Positions 16,354-24,743 are shown, counted from the stretch's first letter. The stretch is DNA of 64,000 nt from Mycolicibacterium aichiense (GCF_010726245.1 NZ_AP022561.1:5270001-5334000); one strand, 5' to 3'. A program made the numbers and translations. Notes: generated from the letters alone by a model not told the origin.

Positions 16354-18184
16354 AAAGTGCTGTGGGGAAGAGCTTTTCGGCGTTGTCGATGACCTGGCCG
16401 AGAATATTCGCCTGGCGTTCGAGCTCGCGGATGCGGTTGTTGCGGTCGGTTTCCTCCATCCGCGCGGCGGCGATGGTGGACTGCAACGACTCGTTGAGCG
16501 AGCGACTGGTCTGGTTGGCGATGTCGCGGTAGTGGTCGCGGAGTTGACGCTGAACGTTCTTGAGCCGGTCACGGGATTCCTTGGACACCACGAACAGCAC
16601 ATCGTCGACGAAGCGGCGCAGATTGGTCTTGGCCTCGTTGCGGACCCGCATCATGCGGTTTTCCATGTCCTCCTTGTAGGCCTTGCGCCCGAGCAGCAGA
16701 CCCGCACCCAACGACAGCGGGTTGAACATCCCCAGACCGGCCACCGAGGTGAGCATGCCGAACATCAGTACACCGCCGTAGGAGCCACGCATACTGGTGA
16801 TCACCTTGTGGCCCTTGCCGATCGGCTTCGATTCGAGGCGGGCCAGCGATTTGAGGCGGCCCACACCGGCGTTCATCTCGGCGGCGCTCACCTCCGGCAT
16901 CTTGATGGCGTCCAGCCCGGCCTCGACAAACGTCCGCGCGACGTCGGCGGCCAGCGCTTCAGCACGCTGGTAGGCCCACACGAAGTTGTCACCGACGGCG
17001 TTGGCAACCGAATCCTCCACCTCCGCACCGATTTCCGCCCAGTGCTGAGTGGGGTCGCCTTCGTCGATGACACTCTCGATGTGCTGGGTGATGGCCCGGA
17101 ACCGGGCTCGCAGATCATGTTCGACGTCGGCGGTCAGGTCGGCGATGCCGTCGTTGAGGACCTGTTGCCACAGCGCAGTCTGCTGCAGCGCGTCCTGCGC
17201 TTCCTGCTTGCGCCGCTCGAGGTCCTCGGTGAGCCGGCGGGCCTGGTCCGGGTCACTGAGAGCCGAGAGCTCGGAGTTCACCGACAGGTTGAGATGTTCT
17301 GCTGCCGAGCGTATTTCGCCCACGACATGGTCGCGAACCGCATCGTTCTCCCGGGAGAGCACCTTCTCCGACAGCCATGCGACGATCGCCGGGAAGTTGG
17401 ATTCGTCGTTGAGTTCCTTGTCGTTGAGCTGGATCGCGTGGCTGCGCAGCAGGGAGGACGCCGGGATCAGCGGCAACTGCAGTCCGGCGCGCTGCAGATG
17501 CGCGGTGTTGGCGGAGACGATCTCGCGCCAGTACGGGTAGAGATCGGTCTTGGTGGCGACGACAGCGCCGACCGGGCAGATCTCGTGGGCTTGGCGGATG
17601 AAGCGCATCTCGGGTTCGGTGAACTCTTGGCTGGTGTCGCTGATCATCAGCATCGCGTCGGCATCCGGGAGCAGCCCCAGAGTCGACGACAGGTGCGGCT
17701 GTCCGTGTCCGCCGACACCGGGTGTGTCGATGAACGCGAGGCCGCCCTGCAGCAGCGGGCTGGGTGCGCCGACCTCGACCCGCAACACCTCCCGGCCCTG
17801 CGCTTGCGGCGCGCGGCGCAGGTCGTGGCGGATGTCGTCGATCGGGATGTCGATGCTCTGCGGCGGCACGCCCTCGCCGACCGAGACGATCAGCCGGGCC
17901 GACGGTTGCTCGGCGTAGCTGATCACGGTGACCAGCGCGGTGGTCTCGTCGTCACCGACGCGTGCCACCGGCATGTTGAGCAGCGAATTGAGCAGCTGGC
18001 TCTTGCCCTGCTTGAGCTGGCCCGCAATGACGACCCGGATCTGCGGATCGGTGATGCGCTCCTTGGCAACGGCCAGCCGGGCAACCAGATCGCCGCGGTC
18101 GTTGAGGTCCGCAATCGCGCTGGTGTGATCGATCAGCTCGACGATCACCTTCACCCGGCGCGGGTCTTGCTGTGGTTGCGTCAC
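16325..18184 (-). CDS. iniA: IniA, dynamin-like membrane-remodelling GTPase
   Basis: 619 aa. GTPase motifs: G1 GQLKQGKS (55-62), G2 in DDETTALVTV, G3 DTPGVGGHG, G4 TKTD. Helical bundles follow. A hydrophobic hairpin near residues 460-495 (GGVLMFGMLTSVAGLGMFNPLSLGAG) is the membrane-binding tip known for IniA-type bacterial dynamins. The C-terminus is a long charged coiled coil. IniA is expected on the inner face of the plasma membrane, where it promotes membrane fission or repair under cell-wall or drug stress. It follows iniB by 86 bases in the same direction, so iniBA is probably one operon. Confidence 0.93.
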   Translation of the reverse strand: MTQPQQDPRRVKVIVELIDHTSAIADLNDRGDLVARLAVAKERITDPQIRVVIAGQLKQGKSQLLNSLLNMPVARVGDDETTALVTVISYAEQPSARLIVSVGEGVPPQSIDIPIDDIRHDLRRAPQAQGREVLRVEVGAPSPLLQGGLAFIDTPGVGGHGQPHLSSTLGLLPDADAMLMISDTSQEFTEPEMRFIRQAHEICPVGAVVATKTDLYPYWREIVSANTAHLQRAGLQLPLIPASSLLRSHAIQLNDKELNDESNFPAIVAWLSEKVLSRENDAVRDHVVGEIRSAAEHLNLSVNSELSALSDPDQARRLTEDLERRKQEAQDALQQTALWQQVLNDGIADLTADVEHDLRARFRAITQHIESVIDEGDPTQHWAEIGAEVEDSVANAVGDNFVWAYQRAEALAADVARTFVEAGLDAIKMPEVSAAEMNAGVGRLKSLARLESKPIGKGHKVITSMRGSYGGVLMFGMLTSVAGLGMFNPLSLGAGLLLGRKAYKEDMENRMMRVRNEAKTNLRRFVDDVLFVVSKESRDRLKNVQRQLRDHYRDIANQTSRSLNESLQSTIAAARMEETDRNNRIRELERQANILGQVIDNAEKLFPTALSTARTTESR

Positions 18185-18270
18185 GTGTCCTCCCAGTTGT
18201 CCACCGTATGCGCAGACAAGCGGCGGGGACCTCCAGACTTGCTGAAGGTCCCCGCCGTCGTCGGATTGCC

Positions 18271-19260
18271 CTACAAACCCAGCAGATGGTTGCCAGACGC
18301 CAACGCCATGTCGTGGCTGTTGTCGAGATGGCTGTTCACCAGCGTGGTGTCGTGCCCGGCATCGAACAGCGAGTGGCTGGACGAGTCGTGCGTCGAACTG
18401 TCGGTGACCGTGGTCTGGTGCACCGAGTTGTCGGAGTGGTCGGTCACGGTGGTTGTGGTGTGGGTCTGGGTGTTGACCGGCGAGCTGGCCGTGTTGCCGC
18501 TGTTGGTCGACGGGTGGTTGTCGACGATCGTGATGCCGCCGCCGCCCGCGTTGCCGCCGGAGGCGTGCCCGCCGCCGAGGCCGATCAGGCTGCCGCCGGC
18601 CGACGCTCCGCCGCCGTTCCCGCCGCTGGCGTCGACATCGTGCAAGACCGTCCCACTGTTGTCCTTGATCACGGTGCTGCCGCCGGTCGCGGTGGTGCCG
18701 TCATCGTGGATGTGGCTGTGGCCGATCGCGACGTTCGAACCGGTTCCGGCGACCACGTGACCGTTGTTCACGTCGTTGCCGTTGCCCAGGACCGCGCCGT
18801 CGCCGCTGACGATGTCGCCCTTGTTGTCGCCGTCGACCACCACGCCACCATTGGTGGCGGTGTTCGTGGTCTTGTTGCCGAAAGTGATGTCGCCGAAGCC
18901 GAGGTTGAAGCCGCCCTGCTGGGCGTTGCCGCCGGCGTTCTGATCCGGGCTCAGCAGCGAGGTGTCGTTGTGGCTGGCCAGGTCGGTCTGCGGCGCGAAC
19001 GTGGGCGACGGCGCGTAGACCGGCTGGTAGGCGGGCGCGAATCCGTACTGGTTGGACACCGCGCGCTGCAGGCCGACGACCGGGTCGCCGCCGCCGAGCA
19101 CCAGGCCGGGAACGGCGGTGGCGGCCAGTGTCGACACCTGGGCGGCGGACACACCGGCGAACCCGGCGTCGCGCATGGTCTGCTCCGGCGCGGCGACGAA
19201 CGCCCGTGCGGCGTCCTCGTTGCGGAACAGGTCAAGGATCCAGTCGAGGAGAGAGAGCAT
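18271..19260 (-). CDS. iniB: IniB, cell-wall-stress-inducible protein
   Basis: 329 aa from ATG 19260 (AAAGG upstream); a longer frame to 19311 adds only a leaderless basic stretch. Residues 1-60 form the IniB N-terminal domain (LLDWILDLFRNEDAARAF...). Residues about 100-240 are Gly/Asn/Asp-rich with pseudo-repeats such as GNGNDVNNG and VAIGHSHI, suggesting a beta-helix-like structure. The C-terminus is rich in Ser/His/Thr/Asp. The Gly/Asn-rich part and length are shorter than the 479-aa M. tuberculosis protein. Biochemical role unknown. A candidate -10 (TAACGT, 19315-19310) and TTAGGGG-type motifs lie upstream. Confidence 0.85.
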   Translation of the reverse strand: MLSLLDWILDLFRNEDAARAFVAAPEQTMRDAGFAGVSAAQVSTLAATAVPGLVLGGGDPVVGLQRAVSNQYGFAPAYQPVYAPSPTFAPQTDLASHNDTSLLSPDQNAGGNAQQGGFNLGFGDITFGNKTTNTATNGGVVVDGDNKGDIVSGDGAVLGNGNDVNNGHVVAGTGSNVAIGHSHIHDDGTTATGGSTVIKDNSGTVLHDVDASGGNGGGASAGGSLIGLGGGHASGGNAGGGGITIVDNHPSTNSGNTASSPVNTQTHTTTTVTDHSDNSVHQTTVTDSSTHDSSSHSLFDAGHDTTLVNSHLDNSHDMALASGNHLLGL

Positions 19261-19394
19261 GGTCGGACCTTTCGGTGTGTTCGCCGGTGACTCCGGCGAT
19301 CTGGAGACCACGTTATGGACGCCGGGGTCGGGCGAAAACGGGGCCGGAACCCCTCGTCAGCAGGTCCCCACTAGGGCCGGCCAGGGGTGTGCGC

Positions 19395-19420
19395 CTAGGG
19401 GATTAGGGGGTCCCTAGGGA
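19395..19420. promoter_or_regulatory. Cluster of C/T-TAGGG motifs upstream of iniB
   Basis: CTAGGGG (19395-19401), TTAGGGG (19403-19409) and CTAGGGA (19414-19420) occur within 26 bases, the last inside a CCCTAGGG palindrome. They are about 135-160 bases before the iniB start. Similar motifs at 20136-20175 lie at nearly the same distance from the IniB-paralogue start. They are candidates for IniR binding; this is inference. Confidence 0.45.
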
Positions 19421-19435
19421 AACCCCCAGATATGA

Positions 19436-19469
19436 CAAATCCCCACGTCACCACGGACGTGGGGATTTG
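19436..19469 (-). terminator. Hairpin terminator after the IniB paralogue
   Basis: Arms 19436-19449 (CAAATCCCCACGTC) and 19456-19469 (GACGTGGGGATTTG) are perfectly complementary over 14 bp with a 6-base loop. It starts 9 bases past the stop of the 19478 gene on the minus strand. There is no long U tract, as is usual in mycobacteria. It would insulate the iniB promoter from readthrough. Confidence 0.75.
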
Positions 19470-19477
19470 CCGGGGGA

Positions 19478-20017
19478 TCAGAACAGGTCGAAGCCGACGT
19501 TGTCGACCTGGGTGTGGTTGTCGTCGACGTGGCCGTGATCCCACGTGGTGTGGTCGGCCCAGTCCTGCACGGCGTCGGGGGTGAGGCCGTGGTCGGCGAG
19601 CGTGTCGGTGACCTGCGCCGCGGTGTCGGGCAGGTCCAGGGCGCCGGGGTCGCCACCCAGATCGGTGACCAACGCCGGAGCCTGATCCGCGTGCTGGGCG
19701 ACATCGGTGATCACCGAGTGAACGTCGGGCGCGGTCGTGGCCGCGGGCAGATGATCGAAGGCATCGAAGGCTGCCGTCGCCGCCCCGCTCGCCCACACGT
19801 TGCCGTCCCCTGCGCCGGCCGCGGGGCCGAATCCGGCACCTGATAGCGGCCCCGACAGCGAGTCGGCGACCATCGGAATCAGGTTGTTGACGTCAGCGCT
19901 GGTCACACCGGTCAGGTGAGCGTCGGCGATAGCACCGCCCGGGTCCGCGGCGTAGCGTGCGGCGGCATCGGGATCTCGCACAAGCGACATCACGAAGTCG
20001 AGCAACGAATTTGCCAT
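19478..20017 (-). CDS. IniB N-terminal-domain paralogue (Rv0340-like)
   Basis: 179 aa from ATG 20017, the same length as Rv0340, which also lies next to iniB in M. tuberculosis. The first 60 residues (SLLDFVMSLVRDPDAAARYAADP...) align with IniB residues 1-60. The rest is Ala/Asp-rich, ending in a His/Asp/Asn-rich stretch. A perfect 14-bp hairpin follows the gene, so it is monocistronic and separate from iniB. A possible -10 (TAACAT, 20081-20076) lies upstream. It has no known activity; co-regulation with iniBA is inferred from shared promoter motifs. Confidence 0.8.
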   Translation of the reverse strand: MANSLLDFVMSLVRDPDAAARYAADPGGAIADAHLTGVTSADVNNLIPMVADSLSGPLSGAGFGPAAGAGDGNVWASGAATAAFDAFDHLPAATTAPDVHSVITDVAQHADQAPALVTDLGGDPGALDLPDTAAQVTDTLADHGLTPDAVQDWADHTTWDHGHVDDNHTQVDNVGFDLF

Positions 20018-20135
20018 GGAAACGCCTTCTCTCCTGCCGCCGATAGTCACAGTGGAATCCCAGCTGCTGCCAAGAATGTTATCGGCGGACACGCGGGCCG
20101 TGATCGGTGTCGAAGCCACTCGAACCACGGCGCCA

Positions 20136-20175
20136 TTAGGGGGTGCAGCCTTAGGGGTTCGGAAGGCATTAGGGG
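20136..20175. promoter_or_regulatory. Three TTAGGGG motifs in the divergent iniB-paralogue/Hsp70-like promoter
   Basis: TTAGGGG occurs at 20136-20142, 20151-20157 and 20169-20175, with steps of 15 and 18 bases. The cluster is 119-158 bases before the start of the minus-strand IniB paralogue and 38-77 bases before the plus-strand Hsp70-like gene. TATGGT at 20177-20182 is a possible -10 for the latter. The motif matches the cluster ahead of iniB. Confidence 0.5.
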
Positions 20176-20212
20176 ATATGGTGATGACTGCTGCCGACAC
20201 GGCAGCGGAGGG

Positions 20213-22120
20213 ATGTGCGAATTGAGCGAATCGCTGGGGTTGTCGATCGGAGCGACCAACCTGGCGGCGGCACGTCCGGGCCGCCGGCCGGTGACCCGCC
20301 GGTCGGTGTTGACGCTGTGGGACAACCGGCCCCCCGAGGTCGGCGTTCCCTCCCAGAACCCGGAGCTGACGAGCCCGAACATCACCGACGCCGGTCAGGT
20401 GTTCCGCGGCTTCGTCGAGCGCGCGGGCGACCCGGTGCCCTTGGTGGCCGCCGATGGTTCGTCGCACCGCGGCGAGGACTTGATTGCCGACGCGCTCGAG
20501 GCGATGGCCCGCGCCGCCGACGACGGCTCACCGGCCTCCACTGTGGTCGTCGCGGTCCCTGCGTACTGGGGCGCGGGCGCGGTGGGCGCCCTACGAGGCG
20601 CACTGCGGACCCGGCCTGCCTTGTCGCCCAACGGTATTCCGCCGATGCTGATTTCCGATGCGACCGCCGCGCTCGCCGCCCTACAGGCTGATCCCGGTCT
20701 GCCGTCGCAGGGGGTGGTGGCGCTGTGCGACTTCGGCGGCAGCGGTGCCAACATCACCCTCGCCGACGCCGGAGCCAATCTCGCGCCGATCGGCGAGACG
20801 GTGCGCTTCACTGACCTCTCCGGTGACCATCTCGACCAGGCCCTGCTGACCCAGGTACTCGGCGGCATCCGCGATCAGGCCAATGTCGACCCGGCCAGTA
20901 CAAATGCGGTCGGTGCGCTGACCCGGTTGCGCGACGAGTGCCGCCAGGCCAAGGAGCGGCTGTCCTCGGAGACCGCGACGGTCATCCCTGCCGAGCTGCC
21001 CGGCTTCCGCTCCGATATCCGGGTCACCCGACCGGAACTGGAGGCCTTGATCGCCGAGCCGCTCGCGGGTTTCCTGGACGTCCTCGGAGATGTGCTTGAG
21101 CGCAACAGGATCCCGGCCGTCAACCTGGCCGCGGTCGCCACTGTCGGTGGCGGTGCCGCGATACCGCTTCTGACGCAACGCCTTTCAGAGGAATTACGCA
21201 TTCCGGTGATCACCACGCCGTTGCCGGGTCTCAACGCGGCTATCGGATCGGCCGTGATCGCCGCGCGCGGCGGTGCACCGGACGCGCCGACGGGGATGGC
21301 CGTGGCCGCGGCGGACGCACCCACCGGTCTGGCGCCGGCGGCGTGGGCAGCCGGCACAGCCGGAGCAGCCGCGACCGAATCCGCCACCGACGGTTCGCCA
21401 TCGGCGACTTTCCGCGCTCTGGCCTGGTCGCAGGACGATGCGCCCGGCGCGGAGCCGGTGCCGTATTCCGGCGAGGACTACACCTTTGATTACGCCCAAC
21501 AGGCGCAGGCCACCGGGATGCGACCGGTGGTGGAGTTCGAGCCGCCGGACTCCGAGACCGAACTGGTCGCCGCACCGGTGCCTTGGTACCGGCGCCCGCC
21601 GCTGTTGTTCGGTATCGCCGCCGCGCTCGCGGCGGTGGCGGTCGGCGGACTGGCGATCACCCTCACGAGTGCCGACAGCACGCCGAGCACCACGACCACC
21701 CGGGTCACCAAACCCGGCGATCCCACCGAGGCGCCGGCCACGAGTGTCGTTCCACCGCAGACGGTGACGATCACCGGTAACGACGGGGTGCCCACCGAGT
21801 CGACGATCCCGGCTTCGACCACAGTCATCCCGACCACCACCGCGCCCACCACAACCACCACCACCACGACGACGCCGTCGACCACTACGACGACGACCAC
21901 AACCACCACAACGACGACCACGACCACCACGACCCCACCGACCACGACCACCACCACACAACCGCCGACAACGACCACCCAGCCGCCGACGACCACGACG
22001 CAGCCGCCGACGACGACACAGGCCCCGCCGACCACCACCGTCAAGCCGATCACCACCACGGTCGCGCCGCCGACCACCCGCGACATCATCACCGGCGTAA
22101 CGTCGCCTCCGGGGGAATGA
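20213..22120 (+). CDS. Hsp70-like membrane protein with PWYR motif and poly-Thr tail
   Basis: 635 aa from ATG 20213; TTG 20222 is better spaced from GGAGGG (9 bases) and may be the true start. The cytoplasmic part has an actin/Hsp70 ATPase fold: phosphate-1 LSIGATNLAA, phosphate-2 CDFGGSGANITLAD, and the adenosine motif VGGGAAIPLL with GLNAAIGSAV. No peptide-binding domain follows. PWYR is at 457-460, then a transmembrane helix (about 464-486). The outer tail is Thr/Pro-rich with long Thr runs, probably O-mannosylated. The ATGA overlap couples it to iniR. A role in sensing or assembly at the envelope is inferred; it is not a general chaperone. Confidence 0.8.
   Translation: MCELSESLGLSIGATNLAAARPGRRPVTRRSVLTLWDNRPPEVGVPSQNPELTSPNITDAGQVFRGFVERAGDPVPLVAADGSSHRGEDLIADALEAMARAADDGSPASTVVVAVPAYWGAGAVGALRGALRTRPALSPNGIPPMLISDATAALAALQADPGLPSQGVVALCDFGGSGANITLADAGANLAPIGETVRFTDLSGDHLDQALLTQVLGGIRDQANVDPASTNAVGALTRLRDECRQAKERLSSETATVIPAELPGFRSDIRVTRPELEALIAEPLAGFLDVLGDVLERNRIPAVNLAAVATVGGGAAIPLLTQRLSEELRIPVITTPLPGLNAAIGSAVIAARGGAPDAPTGMAVAAADAPTGLAPAAWAAGTAGAAATESATDGSPSATFRALAWSQDDAPGAEPVPYSGEDYTFDYAQQAQATGMRPVVEFEPPDSETELVAAPVPWYRRPPLLFGIAAALAAVAVGGLAITLTSADSTPSTTTTRVTKPGDPTEAPATSVVPPQTVTITGNDGVPTESTIPASTTVIPTTTAPTTTTTTTTTPSTTTTTTTTTTTTTTTTTTPPTTTTTTQPPTTTTQPPTTTTQPPTTTQAPPTTTVKPITTTVAPPTTRDIITGVTSPPGE
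21833..22080 (+). repeat. Low-complexity ACN (Thr-codon) repeat tract
   Basis: About 250 bases are almost entirely ACC/ACG/ACA codons with interspersed CCG, including repeated ACGACCACGCAGCCGCCG-type units encoding TTTTQPP. It codes for the outer tail of the Hsp70-like membrane protein. Such tracts vary in length between strains. Confidence 0.8.
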
Positions 22121-24612
22121 CGCCGGTGGCCGATTCGATTCCAGCGCAGCATCTTCCACCGGGTGCCGGCAATGCCATCAGCGCACTGGGGTCGGAGCCG
22201 GTCAAGCTGCTGGTGACCGGCGGAGTCGGCACGGGCAAGAGCACGTTGCTCGTCGCGGTGCGCGACGCTCTGCGCGGCGCCGGTTCCGCGGTCGTGACAC
22301 GTGCGCCGGCGGGCGGTGATCGCGCCGATGTCGCCGTGGTGGTCGACGACGCGCACCTGCTGTCGGCGGTCGAGTTGCAGCGGCTCGCCGAGCTCGCCGC
22401 CGAGCCGTCGTCGACGGTCGTGGTGGCAGCCCAGCCGCGAGACCACGACCACGACCTGCAGTCGCTGATGACGGCGATCGAGCGTGAGCGGCCTCGAATC
22501 GCCCTGGGGCCGATGACATCCGCCGATGTTTCCCGCCGGCTGACCGACCCGTCCGGCCATCCGCCGCGCACCGAGTTGGTGATCAGCATTCTCAACGCGA
22601 CGGCGGGCATTCCGTTTCTGGTCGACGCCGCGCTGACCTCCACTCGCCCGTATTCGGCCGCGTCGGTCGCCCAGGCTGCCTTATTCGCGCTCAACGACCG
22701 GCTGCGCCGACTCAGCGAACACGACCTCGACGCATTGCTGATCGCCTCGCTCAGCCGCGATCTCGGTGCCGCCGATCTGGCAGCGACACTTCAGGTTCCG
22801 TCCGATGAGGCCAGGCTGCTGATCGACCGGGCCCGCGCCACCGGACTGGTCGAACCCGCGCACAGCCCGCACTTCCTGCGCGGGGTGCACCGCGCCGTCG
22901 CGCAGATTCTCGGCAACGCCCGCCACCACGACGTCGAGACCGCGCTGCTGCGCTCCCAGATTGCGATGTCGACCCTGTCCCCAGACCTCGCGCTGCGGTT
23001 GGCCGAACACGGGGTGCGTGACGAACAACTGGCCGAGGTCTTGCGCGGGCAGGCCGGCGCAGGACGCGCCGACCCGGCCCTGCTGCGGGCCGCGGTCGAT
23101 GCCGGCGCTGTCGAACTGCGGGCACAGCTGGCCGATGCGCTGGCTCTGGCCGGCGAATCCTCGGCAGCGGCAAGCGAAGCGGACAGTCTGCTGGCGTCGG
23201 AAGACCGTGCCGAGCGCGCCGCGGCGGTCCGGGTGGCGGCCAGTGTCGCGATGCTCAACGGCAACTCGGCGCAGGCGGCCGAACTCTTCAGCTGGCTCGG
23301 CCCCTACCCGGACGCAGCGGTCAGCGCGGCGGCGACGATCGTACTCACCGCGACGGGCGATGCCGCCGGCGCCGAACACGCGCTGGCCGTGCCCGGCGCG
23401 GGTCCTCCGACCGCGGCCTCCCGCGCTGCGCGCACCCTGGCCGAGGGACTGCTGGCGACGTTGCAGGGACCCTATTCGACGGCGGCGACCAAACTCGGCG
23501 CGGCGATGGCCGCGGAGTATTCGGCCGCCCAGATCCTTCCGGACAGCCCGGCGGCTCTGGTCACACTGGCCGCACTGCACGGCGGTGACCCGGTCCGCGC
23601 GCGCAGCGTGATCGCCCGCGCGGTGCGCACCGACCGGGACGCCGACGAACCGCTGTACGGGCATCGGCACCGACTGCTGCTCGGCTGGACCAAGATGCAG
23701 GACGGCCAATTCGCGGCGGCCGGGGCCGACATCGCCGGACTCGACGGCACGCATCGTCGGGATGCGCTGTGGACGGCCGCACTGCGCACCGCGCTGGCCC
23801 GGCGCGGCGGCGACGCCGGCGCCCTGCAGAAGTACTGGTACGCCGCGATGGAAGTACTGGTCGAGTATTCCGTCGACCTGTTCTCGCTGCTGCCGCTGGG
23901 TGAGCTGTGGGTGGCGTCGGCCCGAATCGGCCAGCAGGACCGGCTGGCGCCCGCCCTCGAGCAGGCGTTCGGGCTGCTGGAATCACTGGGCAATCCACCC
24001 ACCTGGTCGGTCCCGCTGCGCTGGGCCGGTGTGCACGCCGGGATTCTGGCCAGTGATCCGGCCGCGGTCGCCCCGCATGGGCAGGCGCTGACCGCATCCG
24101 CGGCGCACAGTCCGTTCGCCAAGGCCCTGGCGGTGGCCGGGCGAACCTGGTTACGGGTGCTCGCCGGACAGGTCGACGGCGACGAGGTCGGCGCCGCCGC
24201 CCGCGGACTGGCCCAGTTCGGCCTGACCGCTGATGCCACCCGGCTGGCCGGTCAGGCCGCGCTGCAGACCTCCGACCCCAAGGTGTCAGGGCTCATGTTG
24301 CAGGTCGCCCGCGACCTGAAGCTGTCGGCCGGCGACAGCGCGAGCGATGACGGCCAGCAGCCGCTGGTGTCCGAGGCCTCGGGGCCCGCGCCGACGGGTG
24401 CACGGCCGGCGTCCTCGCCGCTGTCGGATCGCGAGCGTGAGGTGGCCGAGCTGCTGTTGCTGGGCATGCCCTACCGAGATATCGGCGCGCAGCTGTTCAT
24501 CTCCGCGAAGACCGTCGAGCACCACGTCGCCAGGATCCGTCGTCGTCTCGGCGCAGAGTCCCGTTCGGAAATGCTGTCGATGCTTCGGGCAATTCTGTCG
24601 CCGCAGAGCTGA
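22117..24612 (+). CDS. iniR: IniR-type LuxR-family ATPase regulator
   Basis: 831 aa. An N-terminal P-loop is present (TGGVGTGKST, about residues 30-39) with a Walker B-like VAVVVDDAHLL, followed by a winged helical region and a long Ala-rich TPR-like middle. The C-terminus carries a LuxR/GerE helix-turn-helix (LSDREREVAELLLLGM...AKTVEHHVARIRRRLG, about 770-820). Its place next to the iniB region and etfD matches Rv0339c, reported as the iniBAC regulator IniR. The ATG overlaps the stop of the Hsp70-like gene (ATGA), so sensor-like membrane ATPase and regulator are translated together. Confidence 0.87.
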   Translation: MTPVADSIPAQHLPPGAGNAISALGSEPVKLLVTGGVGTGKSTLLVAVRDALRGAGSAVVTRAPAGGDRADVAVVVDDAHLLSAVELQRLAELAAEPSSTVVVAAQPRDHDHDLQSLMTAIERERPRIALGPMTSADVSRRLTDPSGHPPRTELVISILNATAGIPFLVDAALTSTRPYSAASVAQAALFALNDRLRRLSEHDLDALLIASLSRDLGAADLAATLQVPSDEARLLIDRARATGLVEPAHSPHFLRGVHRAVAQILGNARHHDVETALLRSQIAMSTLSPDLALRLAEHGVRDEQLAEVLRGQAGAGRADPALLRAAVDAGAVELRAQLADALALAGESSAAASEADSLLASEDRAERAAAVRVAASVAMLNGNSAQAAELFSWLGPYPDAAVSAAATIVLTATGDAAGAEHALAVPGAGPPTAASRAARTLAEGLLATLQGPYSTAATKLGAAMAAEYSAAQILPDSPAALVTLAALHGGDPVRARSVIARAVRTDRDADEPLYGHRHRLLLGWTKMQDGQFAAAGADIAGLDGTHRRDALWTAALRTALARRGGDAGALQKYWYAAMEVLVEYSVDLFSLLPLGELWVASARIGQQDRLAPALEQAFGLLESLGNPPTWSVPLRWAGVHAGILASDPAAVAPHGQALTASAAHSPFAKALAVAGRTWLRVLAGQVDGDEVGAAARGLAQFGLTADATRLAGQAALQTSDPKVSGLMLQVARDLKLSAGDSASDDGQQPLVSEASGPAPTGARPASSPLSDREREVAELLLLGMPYRDIGAQLFISAKTVEHHVARIRRRLGAESRSEMLSMLRAILSPQS

Positions 24613-24695
24613 GAGCCCCGGCGCGCGCGACCCTAGTTAGGACAGCCTTTGTAGCGGCGCCAAATGCCGAGATGCAACTATGAGCTGGATTGAAG

Positions 24696-24743
24696 TTAAG
24701 TTACTGGTCGGTAACTTAAGCTAAGTTACTATTGGGTAACTTA
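24696..24743. promoter_or_regulatory. Double palindromic operator, four half-sites
   Basis: Four 8-bp half-sites alternate: TAAGTTAC at 24697, GTAACTTA at 24711, TAAGTTAC at 24722 and GTAACTTA at 24736. They make two perfect palindromes (24696-24719, 9-bp arms; 24722-24743, 8-bp arms), each with a 6-base spacer and centres 25 bp apart. The array ends 17 bases before the GTG of etfD. This is the expected form of two dimers of a TetR-like or similar repressor binding side by side. The regulator is not identified. Confidence 0.8.

Noticed and set aside
16532..18760. Long plus-strand open frame (742 codons) opposite iniA
   Set aside because: It is antisense to the well-supported IniA GTPase; the translation has no known domain.
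20136..20175. TTAGGGG repeats as telomere-like DNA
   Set aside because: Only three spaced copies in a promoter gap; regulatory use is more likely.
21833..22080. ACN repeat tract as a structural RNA or array
   Set aside because: It is in frame as Thr/Pro codons of the Hsp70-like membrane protein tail.
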